Shown here piece after piece: positions 28,804 to 37,194 of a DNA stretch of 64,000 nt. This DNA is from an uncultured Anaeromyxobacter sp. (GTDB lineage: Bacteria; Myxococcota; Myxococcia; Myxococcales; Anaeromyxobacteraceae): the NCBI GenBank assembly GCA_903855945.1, contig CAIOAK010000179.1, positions 26,359 through 90,358 of the forward strand, given 5' to 3'. The notes beneath the pieces are model-generated. The model worked only from the letters and a program-made list of their open reading frames with translations, did not search any database and was not told the DNA's origin. Numbering within the stretch: position 1 is the first letter of the stretch; each line of letters opens with the position of its first letter. The translations under genes were made by a program, and so were the position numbers.

Positions 28804-29682
28804 CTAGACCTTGCGGATGACGGCCTTGCCGAACACGCCGGTGGGGCGGACGGCGAGCGCCAGGATGAGGAGCAGGAGCCCGGGCGCCTCGCGCCAGCCG
28901 CTCCCGATGTAGAAGGAGGCCAGGCTCTCGAGCGCGCCGAGGAAGAGGCCGATGAGGACCACGCCGAACCCCGACTCGAGGCCGGCGACCACCGCCACCG
29001 AGAAGGCCTTGAGCACGAACGAGGCCGCCATGGTGGGGCCGACGGTGGTGATGGGCGAGACGAGGATGCCGGCCAGCGCCGCCACGCCGCCCGACAGCGC
29101 GTAGGAGAGCACCACCGTCCGCGTCGCCGAGATGCCCATCAGCTCGGCGGCGTCCCGGTCGGCGGCCACCGCCTCGACGGCCTTGCCGAGCAAGGTGCGC
29201 CGCTTGAAGAGCTCGATGAGCCCCATCACGGCGAGCACGCCGACGAGCACCGAGATCTCGAGCCAGGTCACGTCCACGCCGAGGACGTGGACGGGCGTGG
29301 AGGGGATCGGGGTCGGGAAGGGGCGGTCGTCGCGCCCCCAGATGTTCTCGGCGAACGAGAAGAGGAAGAGGCCGATGATGATGGTGAGGAGGATCCAGCC
29401 CTCGCTCTTCTGCTCCAGCGCGAGCCGGACGCCCGTCCGCTCCACCGCGAGCCCGAGCAGCGCCCCGAAGAGGAGGCCGCCGGGGATGACGAGCAGGTAG
29501 GGCAGCCCGAGGTTGATGAGGGTCAGGCTGAAGAAGGCCGACACCATCACCAGCTCGCCCTGGCCGAAGTTGAGGCTCTTGCTCGTGGCGTAGGTGAGCT
29601 GGAAGCCGTAGGCGATGAGGGCGTAGACGAGCCCCATGAGCGCGCCGCTCACGGCCATCTGGGCGATGATCGAACCGGGCAA
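28804..29682 (-). CDS. livH: Branched-chain amino-acid ABC permease LivH
   Basis: 292 residues, eight or so membrane helices. GALMGLVYALIAYGFQLTYATSKSLNFGQGELVM is represented by its key motif NFGQGE, and the EAA-like cytoplasmic loop by GKAVEAVAADRDAAELMGI. The first codon used is TTG with a poor ribosome site; ATG 29658 (residue 9) is an alternative. It lies after the intergenic hairpin that separates it from livK. Confidence 0.9.
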   Translation of the reverse strand: MPGSIIAQMAVSGALMGLVYALIAYGFQLTYATSKSLNFGQGELVMVSAFFSLTLINLGLPYLLVIPGGLLFGALLGLAVERTGVRLALEQKSEGWILLTIIIGLFLFSFAENIWGRDDRPFPTPIPSTPVHVLGVDVTWLEISVLVGVLAVMGLIELFKRRTLLGKAVEAVAADRDAAELMGISATRTVVLSYALSGGVAALAGILVSPITTVGPTMAASFVLKAFSVAVVAGLESGFGVVLIGLFLGALESLASFYIGSGWREAPGLLLLILALAVRPTGVFGKAVIRKV

Positions 29683-29702
29683 GGGGTGCTCGCGCGAGGG
29701 GG

Positions 29703-29731
29703 CGGGGGAGGAGGCGGAACCTCCTCCCCCG
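29703..29731 (-). other. Strong intergenic stem-loop between livK and livH
   Basis: A perfect 12-bp inverted repeat: CGGGGGAGGAGG (29703-29714), loop CGGAA, CCTCCTCCCCCG (29720-29731). On the minus strand it starts 12 bases after the livK stop. No run of T follows, so full termination is unlikely. Such hairpins after binding-protein genes protect the upstream message or act as partial terminators, giving more binding protein than permease. Confidence 0.65.
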
Positions 29732-29742
29732 GATGGCAGGAG

Positions 29743-30984
29743 CTACTTGGCGGCCTGGGCCTTCAGGCGGTCGCGGTCGGCCGGGTTGGCGAAGACCACG
29801 CGCCCGTCCTGGACCTTGCCCATCACCACCTGGGCGCGGCGGAAGGCCTCGTGGGTCTCGAAGTTGCTCGGGTCCCACTTCGTGTAGGGCTTGTTCCAGG
29901 TGGCGATGATGCCCTTCACCGGGGTCTTCAAGTCCTCGAGGGCCGCCGTGATGGCCTTCGGGTCGGTGCTCTTCGCCTGCTTCACCGCCTCGGCGAAGAT
30001 CAGCACCGCGTCGTAGCCCTGGGCGGCCGAGACGGGCGAGGGGATGCGCTCCACCTTGTAGGCGGCGTGGTAGTCGGAGATGAACTTGTCGATCTTCGGC
30101 GAGATGCCCTTCTCCTCGATGAAGGTCTGGGGCATGAGCGCACCGTTCCCGTTGGCGCCGGCGTTGTCGATGTAGTTGGACATCGACAGCGTCCAGCCGC
30201 CGATGAGCGGCACGTTGTAGCCGACCTTGGCCTTGCCGTTGGCGATGGCGGCGAGCTCGGGCCCGATGCCCCAGATGAGGATGGCCTGGGCGCCGGCGGC
30301 CTTGGCCTTGAGGAGCTGGGCGGTCATGTCCTTGTCACCGATGTTCCACTTCTCGAGGGCGACCACCTCGAGCTTGTTGCCCTGCAGCTTGATCTGGTTC
30401 TGCAGGTCGTCGCGGCCGGAGACGCCGTAGTTGGTCGAGTCGAAGAAGATGGCCACCTTCTTCAGGCCCAGCCGGATCGCCTCCTCGACCACCATGGCGC
30501 CCTGGATGCCGTCGTGGGCGGCGAAGCGGAAGATGGAGAGGGTCTTCGGCCCCTCGACCGGCGGCGGGCCGGCCTTGTTCGCCCACTGGGTCATCGAGGC
30601 CGAGCCGGCCGCCGGGCAGATGATCTTGCCGATGCCCTTCTCCTGCAGATACTTGTCGCCGGCCATGACCACGCCGGTGTTCACGGAGCCGATGACGCCG
30701 GAGAGGTCGGACATCGAGGCCAGTTCCTGCGCGATGAGCGCGCCGCGCTCGTTCTTGGCCTCGTCGTCGCGCTCGACGATCTCGATCTTCATCTTCTTCC
30801 CGCCGACGTCGATGCCTCCGGCGGCGTTGATCTCGGCGATGGCGAGCTTGGAGCCGTCGCGGGTGGAGGTGCCCATGGGGGCCGAGCCGCCCGAGTACGG
30901 ACCGGTGAGCGCGAGCTTGATGGTGTCGGCGGCGAGCGCCGGGACGGCGAGCACGCAGAGGAACGCAGCGAGGAGTGCCTTCAT
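29743..30984 (-). CDS. Branched-chain amino-acid type ABC substrate-binding protein (LivK-like)
   Basis: 413 residues. Signal peptide MKALLAAFLCVLAVPALA. The type I periplasmic-binding fold follows: TIKLALTGPYSGGSAPMG, DGSKLAIAEINAAGGIDVGGKKM, VERDDEAKNERGALIAQEL, and AQGYDAVLIFAEAVKQA. First gene of the operon with livH, livMG and livF. Family members bind branched-chain amino acids, amides, urea or aromatic compounds, so leucine specificity is not assured. A good RBS (AGGAAGGGAAG) lies upstream. Confidence 0.9.
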   Translation of the reverse strand: MKALLAAFLCVLAVPALAADTIKLALTGPYSGGSAPMGTSTRDGSKLAIAEINAAGGIDVGGKKMKIEIVERDDEAKNERGALIAQELASMSDLSGVIGSVNTGVVMAGDKYLQEKGIGKIICPAAGSASMTQWANKAGPPPVEGPKTLSIFRFAAHDGIQGAMVVEEAIRLGLKKVAIFFDSTNYGVSGRDDLQNQIKLQGNKLEVVALEKWNIGDKDMTAQLLKAKAAGAQAILIWGIGPELAAIANGKAKVGYNVPLIGGWTLSMSNYIDNAGANGNGALMPQTFIEEKGISPKIDKFISDYHAAYKVERIPSPVSAAQGYDAVLIFAEAVKQAKSTDPKAITAALEDLKTPVKGIIATWNKPYTKWDPSNFETHEAFRRAQVVMGKVQDGRVVFANPADRDRLKAQAAK

Positions 30985-31113
30985 CGTGGTCTTCCCTTCC
31001 TGTTGAGGGCGCCGGAGCGAGGGGCCCGGCGCGGGCTTTCCTGCCTGGAAGCCGCTACTTATCTTTGCGCGAACGCTAGCACGAGCGGAGGAGGAGCCTG
31101 ACCCGAAATGGCG

Positions 31114-31128
31114 TAACGCGCTGCGTTA
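31114..31128. promoter_or_regulatory. Perfect TAACGC-GCT-GCGTTA palindrome between divergent genes
   Basis: A 6-bp inverted repeat with a 3-base centre, in the 213-bp gap between livK (minus) and the amidohydrolase (plus). Size and symmetry suit a dimeric helix-turn-helix repressor. No regulator gene is adjacent. It could control either or both genes. Confidence 0.45.
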
Positions 31129-31197
31129 TCGCGATGACCACCCGGATAACCACTCCTGACCATTTCGCCCGCGCCCTCCCTGGGCGAATGTGTACGG

Positions 31198-32946
31198 ATG
31201 AACACTCTCCTGAGCCTCCTCCTGCCGGCCCTGGCTGCCCTCGCGCTCCTCCTCGGTCCGACGGCGTCGCACGCCGCGCCGGCTGGCCTTCCGCGCAAGG
31301 CCGCCGTGCCCAGTCCAGCCGACGTCGTCTTCCTGAACGGCAAGATCGTCACCCTCGACACGAAGGGTTCGGTGGTGTCGGCCGTCGCCATCCGGAACGG
31401 CCGCTTCGTGGCCGTCGGGACCGACAGCGCGGTCCGTAAGCTCGCCGGCAAGGGCACCCGCATCGTGGACCTGGACGGGAAGACCGTCGTGCCCGGGCTC
31501 ATCGACGCCCACTGCCATCCGGCACCGACGATGGTCTTCACGCAGGCCGTGGATGCGCGCGCGCCGGGAGTCCCGACGGTGGCGAAGGTGCTCCTGAACA
31601 TCGAGGAGCGGGTGAAGGTCACGCCCAAGGGAGACTGGGTCGTGGTGGTCGGGTCGTCGGCCTCGCAGACCAAGTTCCTGGAGAAGCGACTCCCCAGCCG
31701 GGCGGAGCTCGACCGGGCCGCCCCCGAGAACCCGGTCTGGTTCTGGAACGGGACGCACGCCGAGGTGCTGAACTCCAAGGGGCTCGCCGCGCTGGGGATC
31801 TCGAAGGGAAACCTGAAGCTGCCCCACGGCGGCCGCGTCGAGGTGGACGCGAACGGCGAGCCCACCGGCCAGATGTTCGAGGGGGAGGCCAACGTCCCGT
31901 TCGTCCCGGACGCGAAGACCGTGGTGGGCTGGTTCGCGAAGGACATCCCGGCACTGTGGAACGCCCGCGGCTTCACGACGGTGAACGGCATGCTGGCGCT
32001 CGACGAGGCGGCTGCGCTGCGCGCGGTGGCCCGGTCGGGTACCCGTCCGACCATCCGCTACTCCCACTTCGTCTTCGCCGAGCCGAATGGCGTGGGCATG
32101 CCCGCCGACCTCTCCGTCCTCGCCATGCCGGCCGGCACATCGACCGACGACTTCAAGACCACCGGGATCAAGCTCTGGATCGACGGCGAGGTGGACGCGG
32201 GCTCCGGCTTCTGCAAGGACCCCTACGCCGATCCCACGGGCGTCCCGGATGGCGGACGCGGCCTCCTCGTGACCACGGAGGCGCAGGCAACCGACTTCGC
32301 GCGCAGGGCCCGCGCCGCCGGCCTGGGCGTGGCCCTGCACGCCTCGTGCGACGCCTCGAGCGAGATCGCGGTGCGGGCGCTGCGCACCGTGGCGCGCGAG
32401 GGGGGGAAGCCGACCCTGCAGCGGATGGACCACTACGGCCAGTTCGTGGGCCCCACGCCCGAGGTGTCGAAGGCGGTGAAGGAGCTGGGGATCCACGTGG
32501 TCACCCAGCCGGCCTGGCTCCTCTTCCTCGGCAAGTCCACCCGCGACCTGCTCGGGGAGGAGCGCACCGCCACGGCGTGGCGCTACCGGTCGATGGTGAA
32601 GGCCGGGCTCAAGCCGGCCGGGTCGTCCGACACCACCGGCGCCTACCTGGAAGCCTCGAACCCCTTCGTGCACATGAAGGCGGCGGTGACCCGGCGGAGC
32701 GACATGGGCATCGTCCAGCCGGAGGAGGCCCTCTCGGTCGCCGACGCCCTGCGGATGTGGACCCTCTGGGGGGCGCGGGCCATCGGCGAGGAGCGCTCGC
32801 GCGGGTCGATCGAGAAGGGGAAGCTCGCCGACATGACGGTGCTCACCGAGGACCTCTTCACGATCCCGCCCGAGCGGATCGACCAGGTTCGCGCGGCCCA
32901 GACCATCGTGGGCGGGGAGGTCGTCTACCGGGCCGATCCGGGGTAA
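31198..32946 (+). CDS. Secreted amidohydrolase (YtcJ-like, amidohydrolase 3 family)
   Basis: 582 residues with a signal peptide (ALALLLGPTASHAAP). VVFLNGKIVTLD, GTRIVDLDGKTVVPGLIDAHCHP (metal-binding His-x-His equivalent HCHP), a middle TIM-barrel with ALHASCD, MDHYGQFV, SSDTTGAYLEASNPF and the end GSIEKGKLADMTVL match YtcJ-type metal-dependent amidohydrolases. It is transcribed away from livK and stands 10 bases before the RND operon, so it may share its transcript. Substrate unknown. Confidence 0.85.
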   Translation: MNTLLSLLLPALAALALLLGPTASHAAPAGLPRKAAVPSPADVVFLNGKIVTLDTKGSVVSAVAIRNGRFVAVGTDSAVRKLAGKGTRIVDLDGKTVVPGLIDAHCHPAPTMVFTQAVDARAPGVPTVAKVLLNIEERVKVTPKGDWVVVVGSSASQTKFLEKRLPSRAELDRAAPENPVWFWNGTHAEVLNSKGLAALGISKGNLKLPHGGRVEVDANGEPTGQMFEGEANVPFVPDAKTVVGWFAKDIPALWNARGFTTVNGMLALDEAAALRAVARSGTRPTIRYSHFVFAEPNGVGMPADLSVLAMPAGTSTDDFKTTGIKLWIDGEVDAGSGFCKDPYADPTGVPDGGRGLLVTTEAQATDFARRARAAGLGVALHASCDASSEIAVRALRTVAREGGKPTLQRMDHYGQFVGPTPEVSKAVKELGIHVVTQPAWLLFLGKSTRDLLGEERTATAWRYRSMVKAGLKPAGSSDTTGAYLEASNPFVHMKAAVTRRSDMGIVQPEEALSVADALRMWTLWGARAIGEERSRGSIEKGKLADMTVLTEDLFTIPPERIDQVRAAQTIVGGEVVYRADPG

Positions 32947-32956
32947 GGATGGGTCC

Positions 32957-34093
32957 ATGAAAGCCAGGCGATGGATCCTCGGCGGACTCGCCCTCGCCTC
33001 GGTGGTCGCCGGGTCGGCGTGGCTCCTGCGCTCCCGGTCGTCCGGGGCGGGCGGCCCCTCCCCCGGGGGTGGTGACCTGGCCCAGCGGGTGGTCCCCGTG
33101 ACGTCGGCCACCGTCCAGCGGCGCGACGTCCCCACCTGGCTCGAGGGGCTGGGGACGGTCGTCGCCTTCAAGACCATCGCCGTCAAGTCGCAGGTGGACG
33201 GGCGGCTCGAGGCGGTCCACTTCAAGGAGGGGGAGTCGGTCAAGAAGGGGCAGCTCCTCGCCCAGATCGACCCGCGCCCCTTCGAGGTGCAGCTCCACCA
33301 GGCGGAGGGGGCGCTGGCCCGGGACCGGGCGCAGCTCGAGAACGCGAAGCTCACCTCGGTCCGCGCGAAGACGCTCTGGGACAAGCAGCTGAACGCGCGC
33401 TCGAACCTGGACGACGCCGTCGCGATGGTGGGGCAGCTCGAGGGGACGGTGGCGGTGGACCAGGCCGCCATCGAGAGCGCCCGGCTGAACCTCGATTTCG
33501 CGCGCATCACCTCACCCGTGGACGGCGTCACCGGAGTCCGGCTCGTCGATCCGGGCAATCTCGTGCGGGCCACCGACCCCGCCGGCATCGTGGTGGTCAC
33601 CCAGCTCGACCCCATCTCGGTGATCTTCACCGTGCCCCAGGACGACCTCCCGCGCATCTCGGCGCAGATGCGCCGCGGCAAGCTGGAGGTCCGCGCCTAC
33701 AGCCGCGACGGCGCGACGCTGCTCGGCACCGGCTGGCTCGAGCTCATCGACAACCAGATCAACCAGGCCACCGCCACGCTGCGGCTGAAGGCGGTGCTGC
33801 CGAACCCCCAGCGCGCGCTCTGGCCGAACCAGTTCGTGAAGGCTCGGCTCCTGCTCGGGACGCGCAAGGACGCGCTGGTCGTCCCGGCCACCGCGCTGCA
33901 GCGGGGCCCGAACGGTTCCTTCATCTACGTCATCGGGAAGGACGACACGGTTCAGCCTCGTCCGGTGCGCGCCGATCCCCCGCTGGGCCAGACCGCCATC
34001 GTCGAGGAGGGGCTCGTGGAGGGGGAGCGGATCGTCGCCGACGGCCAGGGACAGCTCCGGCCGGGCGCCAAGGTCGCGCCGCGCGACCGATGA
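32957..34093 (+). CDS. RND efflux periplasmic adaptor (MdtA-like)
   Basis: 378 residues with an N-terminal anchor helix. VPVTSATVQRRDVPTWLEGLGTV, lipoyl half-motifs VKSQVDGRLEAVHFKEGESVKKGQ (seen as VDGRLEAV and EGESVKKGQ), coiled hairpin around GALARDRAQLENAKL, ITSPVDGVTGVRLVDPGNLV, and PNPQRALWPNQFVKARL are those of the MdtA/AcrA family. It overlaps the first pump gene by four bases (ATGA). It links the inner-membrane pump to a TolC-like channel that is not encoded here. Confidence 0.92.
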   Translation: MKARRWILGGLALASVVAGSAWLLRSRSSGAGGPSPGGGDLAQRVVPVTSATVQRRDVPTWLEGLGTVVAFKTIAVKSQVDGRLEAVHFKEGESVKKGQLLAQIDPRPFEVQLHQAEGALARDRAQLENAKLTSVRAKTLWDKQLNARSNLDDAVAMVGQLEGTVAVDQAAIESARLNLDFARITSPVDGVTGVRLVDPGNLVRATDPAGIVVVTQLDPISVIFTVPQDDLPRISAQMRRGKLEVRAYSRDGATLLGTGWLELIDNQINQATATLRLKAVLPNPQRALWPNQFVKARLLLGTRKDALVVPATALQRGPNGSFIYVIGKDDTVQPRPVRADPPLGQTAIVEEGLVEGERIVADGQGQLRPGAKVAPRDR

Positions 34094-37000
34094 GCGTCTC
34101 CGAACCCTTCATCCGGCGACCGGTCGCCACCTCGCTCCTCACCGCGGGGCTCATGCTGGCGGGCCTGCTCGGCTACCGGCAGCTACCCGTCTCGGCGCTG
34201 CCGCAGGTCGATTACCCCACCATCGTGGTGTCCACGATGCTCCCGGGCGCGAGCGCCGAGACCATGGCCTCGGCGGTCACGACCCCGCTGGAGCGGCAGT
34301 TCGGCCAGATGCCGTCGCTCACGCAGATGACGTCGGTGTCGAGCTTCGGGACCGCGCAGATCACGCTGCAGTTCGACCTGGACCGGAGCATCGACGCCGC
34401 CGAGCAGGACGTGCAGGCGGCCATCAACGCGGCCACGAACCTGCTCCCGACCACGCTCCCATCGCCCCCCACCTACAGCAAGAGCAACCCGGCCGACGCC
34501 CCCATCCTCACGCTGAGTGTGAGCTCGGACACCCTGCCCATCGACCAGGTGGACGACGTGGCCGACTCCATCCTGGCCCAGAAGATCTCCCAGGTCGCCG
34601 GCGTGGGGCTCGTCACCATCAACGGCGGCCAGAAGCCCGCGGTGCGGGTCCAGGTGGACCCCACGGCGCTGGCGGGGGCCGGGCTCTCGCTGGAGGACGT
34701 CCGGCAGCTGCTCGTCCGGGCCAACGTGAACCAGCCCAAGGGGAACCTGGACGGACCGCGCCAGGACTTCACGCTGGCCACCAACGACCAGCTGGCCCGC
34801 GCCTCGAGCTTCCGTCCGCTCATCCTCGCCTTCCGGGGCGGCGCCCCCATCCGGCTGCAGGAGGTGGCGGACGTCATCGACGGCGTGGAGAACGACCAGC
34901 TGGCCGGCTGGGCCGAGGACCGGCCGGCGGTCATCCTGAACGTCCAGCGGCAGCCGGGCGCCAACGTCATCGAGGTGGCGGAGCGGGTGAAGGCGCTGCT
35001 CCCCCGGCTCGAGACGGCCATCCCCCGCGCCGTGGACGTGCGCATCCTCACCGACCGCACCCAGACGGTGCGGGCCTCCGTGGAGGACGTGCAGTTCACG
35101 CTGCTCCTCAGCGTGTTCCTGGTGGTGGCGGTCATCTACGTCTTCCTGCGCAGCCTGCGCGCCACCGTCATCCCCGGCGTCGCCGTTCCGCTCTCGCTCA
35201 TCGGCACCTTCGGCGTGATGTACCTGTGCGGATACAGCCTGAACAACCTCTCGCTCATGGCGCTCACCATCTCCACCGGCTTCGTGGTGGACGACGCCAT
35301 CGTCATGATCGAGAACATCTCCCGCTACGTGGAGGCGGGTGACCCACCCTTCGAGGCGGCGCTGAAGGGGGCCAAGCAGATCGGCTTCACCATCGTCTCC
35401 CTCACGGTGTCGCTCGTGGCGGTCCTCATCCCGCTCCTCTTCATGGGCGGAATCGTGGGGCGGCTCTTCCGGGAATTCGCGGTCACGCTCAGCATCGCCA
35501 TCGGAGTCTCGGCGGTGCTCTCCCTCACGCTCACCGCCATGATGTGCGCCTGGCTGCTCCGCCCCCACGAGGAACCGGGCCGGCTGGGCCGGGCCTTCGA
35601 GGCCGGCTTCGACGCGACCCTTCGCGCCTACGACCGCTCGCTCCTCGTCGTCCTGCGCCACCAGCCCGCCACCCTCGCCGTGACCGTGGCCACGCTCCTG
35701 CTCACCGGCGCGCTCTGGGTGGTCATCCCCAAGGGCTTCTTCCCGCAGCAGGACACCGGGCTCCTCATCGGCGTGTCGGAGGCCCCCGCCGACGTCTCCT
35801 TCGAGAGCATGCGAACCCGGCAGCTGGCGCTCGTGGAGGTGGTGCGGGCCGACCCGGACGTGGTCTCGGTGGCCTCCTTCATCGGCGCCGACGGCACGAA
35901 CCCCACGCCGAACAGCGGCCGGCTCTCCATCTCGCTGAAGCCCCGGGAGGAGCGGAAGGCGGACGCCGAGGAGATCATCGCGCGGCTCCGTCCCCGGCTC
36001 GCCGAGGTCTCCGGGATCGCCCTCTACCTGCAGCCGGTGCAGGACCTCCAGATCGACACGCGGGTGAGCCGTACCCAGTACCAGTACACGCTGGAGGACG
36101 CCGACGCGGCGGAGCTGGAGCAGTGGGGCCCGAAGGTGCTCGCGCGCCTCCAGTCCCTGCCTCAGCTCCGCGACGTGGCGAGCGACCTGCAGGCCGCCGG
36201 CCTCCAGGCCCGGCTCACCATCGACCGGGACACAGCCTCCCGGCTCGGGATCCTCCCGCAGGCCGTGGACGACGTGCTCTACGACGCCTTCGGCCAGCGC
36301 CAGGTCTCGACCATCTTCACCCAGCTCAACCAGTACCGGGTGATCCTGGAGGTGAAGCCGGAGTTCCAGCAGGACCCCCAGGCGCTGGCCCACATCTACG
36401 TGCCCACCACGGGCGGGGATCAGGTGCCGCTCTCGGCCTTCACCCACTTCGAGCCGGCGCGCACGCCGCTCGCGGTGAGTCACCAGGGCCAGTTCCCGGC
36501 GGCCACCATCTCCTTCAACCTCGCTCCGGGCGTCTCCCTCGGCCAGGCGGTAGACGCCATCCACGGCGCCGAGCGGGCGATCGGGATGCCCCCCAGCGTG
36601 CGCGCGCAGTTCGTGGGCACCGCCCAGGCCTTCCGGGAGTCGCTCGCCACGGCGCCCATCCTCATCCTCGCCGCGCTCATCACCGTCTACATCGTGCTGG
36701 GCGTGCTCTACGAGAGCTACATCCACCCGATCACGATCCTCTCCACCCTCCCCTCGGCCGGCGTGGGGGCGCTGCTCGCGCTCCTCCTGCTCCGCATCGA
36801 CTTCAGCGTCATCGCCCTCATCGGCGTGGTGCTGCTCATCGGGATCGTGAAGAAGAACGCCATCATGATGATCGACTTCGCGCTCGAGGCGGAGCGGGAG
36901 CGGGGGGCGAGCCCCGAGGAGTCTATCTACCAGGCCTGCCTGCTCCGCTTCCGCCCCATCATGATGACCACCATGGCGGCGCTGCTCGGTGGCCTGCCCC

Positions 37001-37194
37001 TCGCGCTCGGCACCGGCACCGGGTCGGAGCTGCGGCGGCCGCTCGGCATCTCCATCGTGGGCGGTCTGCTCATCTCCCAGCTGCTCACCCTCTACACGAC
37101 GCCGGTCGTCTACCTGTACATGGACCGGCTGGCCCGCTGGCTGAAGCGGTGGAAGGCGACGAGGGGCGCACCGGCCCCCGACGGGAGCCCTTGA
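34090..37194 (+). CDS. RND multidrug efflux transporter (MdtB-like)
   Basis: 1034 residues, full length. It starts SEPFIRRPVATSLLTAGLML. Proton-relay residues are intact: the TM4 Asp-Asp in STGFVVDDAIVMIENI and the TM10 Lys in GIVKKNAIMMIDFALEAE. PKGFFPQQDTG, RIDRDTASRLGI-like TIDRDTASRLGI, and PSAGVGALLALLLLRID are typical of the MdtB/MdtC branch. Together with the next gene it should form a mixed pump like MdtB2C. Overlaps both neighbours by four bases. Confidence 0.94.
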   Translation: MSVSEPFIRRPVATSLLTAGLMLAGLLGYRQLPVSALPQVDYPTIVVSTMLPGASAETMASAVTTPLERQFGQMPSLTQMTSVSSFGTAQITLQFDLDRSIDAAEQDVQAAINAATNLLPTTLPSPPTYSKSNPADAPILTLSVSSDTLPIDQVDDVADSILAQKISQVAGVGLVTINGGQKPAVRVQVDPTALAGAGLSLEDVRQLLVRANVNQPKGNLDGPRQDFTLATNDQLARASSFRPLILAFRGGAPIRLQEVADVIDGVENDQLAGWAEDRPAVILNVQRQPGANVIEVAERVKALLPRLETAIPRAVDVRILTDRTQTVRASVEDVQFTLLLSVFLVVAVIYVFLRSLRATVIPGVAVPLSLIGTFGVMYLCGYSLNNLSLMALTISTGFVVDDAIVMIENISRYVEAGDPPFEAALKGAKQIGFTIVSLTVSLVAVLIPLLFMGGIVGRLFREFAVTLSIAIGVSAVLSLTLTAMMCAWLLRPHEEPGRLGRAFEAGFDATLRAYDRSLLVVLRHQPATLAVTVATLLLTGALWVVIPKGFFPQQDTGLLIGVSEAPADVSFESMRTRQLALVEVVRADPDVVSVASFIGADGTNPTPNSGRLSISLKPREERKADAEEIIARLRPRLAEVSGIALYLQPVQDLQIDTRVSRTQYQYTLEDADAAELEQWGPKVLARLQSLPQLRDVASDLQAAGLQARLTIDRDTASRLGILPQAVDDVLYDAFGQRQVSTIFTQLNQYRVILEVKPEFQQDPQALAHIYVPTTGGDQVPLSAFTHFEPARTPLAVSHQGQFPAATISFNLAPGVSLGQAVDAIHGAERAIGMPPSVRAQFVGTAQAFRESLATAPILILAALITVYIVLGVLYESYIHPITILSTLPSAGVGALLALLLLRIDFSVIALIGVVLLIGIVKKNAIMMIDFALEAERERGASPEESIYQACLLRFRPIMMTTMAALLGGLPLALGTGTGSELRRPLGISIVGGLLISQLLTLYTTPVVYLYMDRLARWLKRWKATRGAPAPDGSP

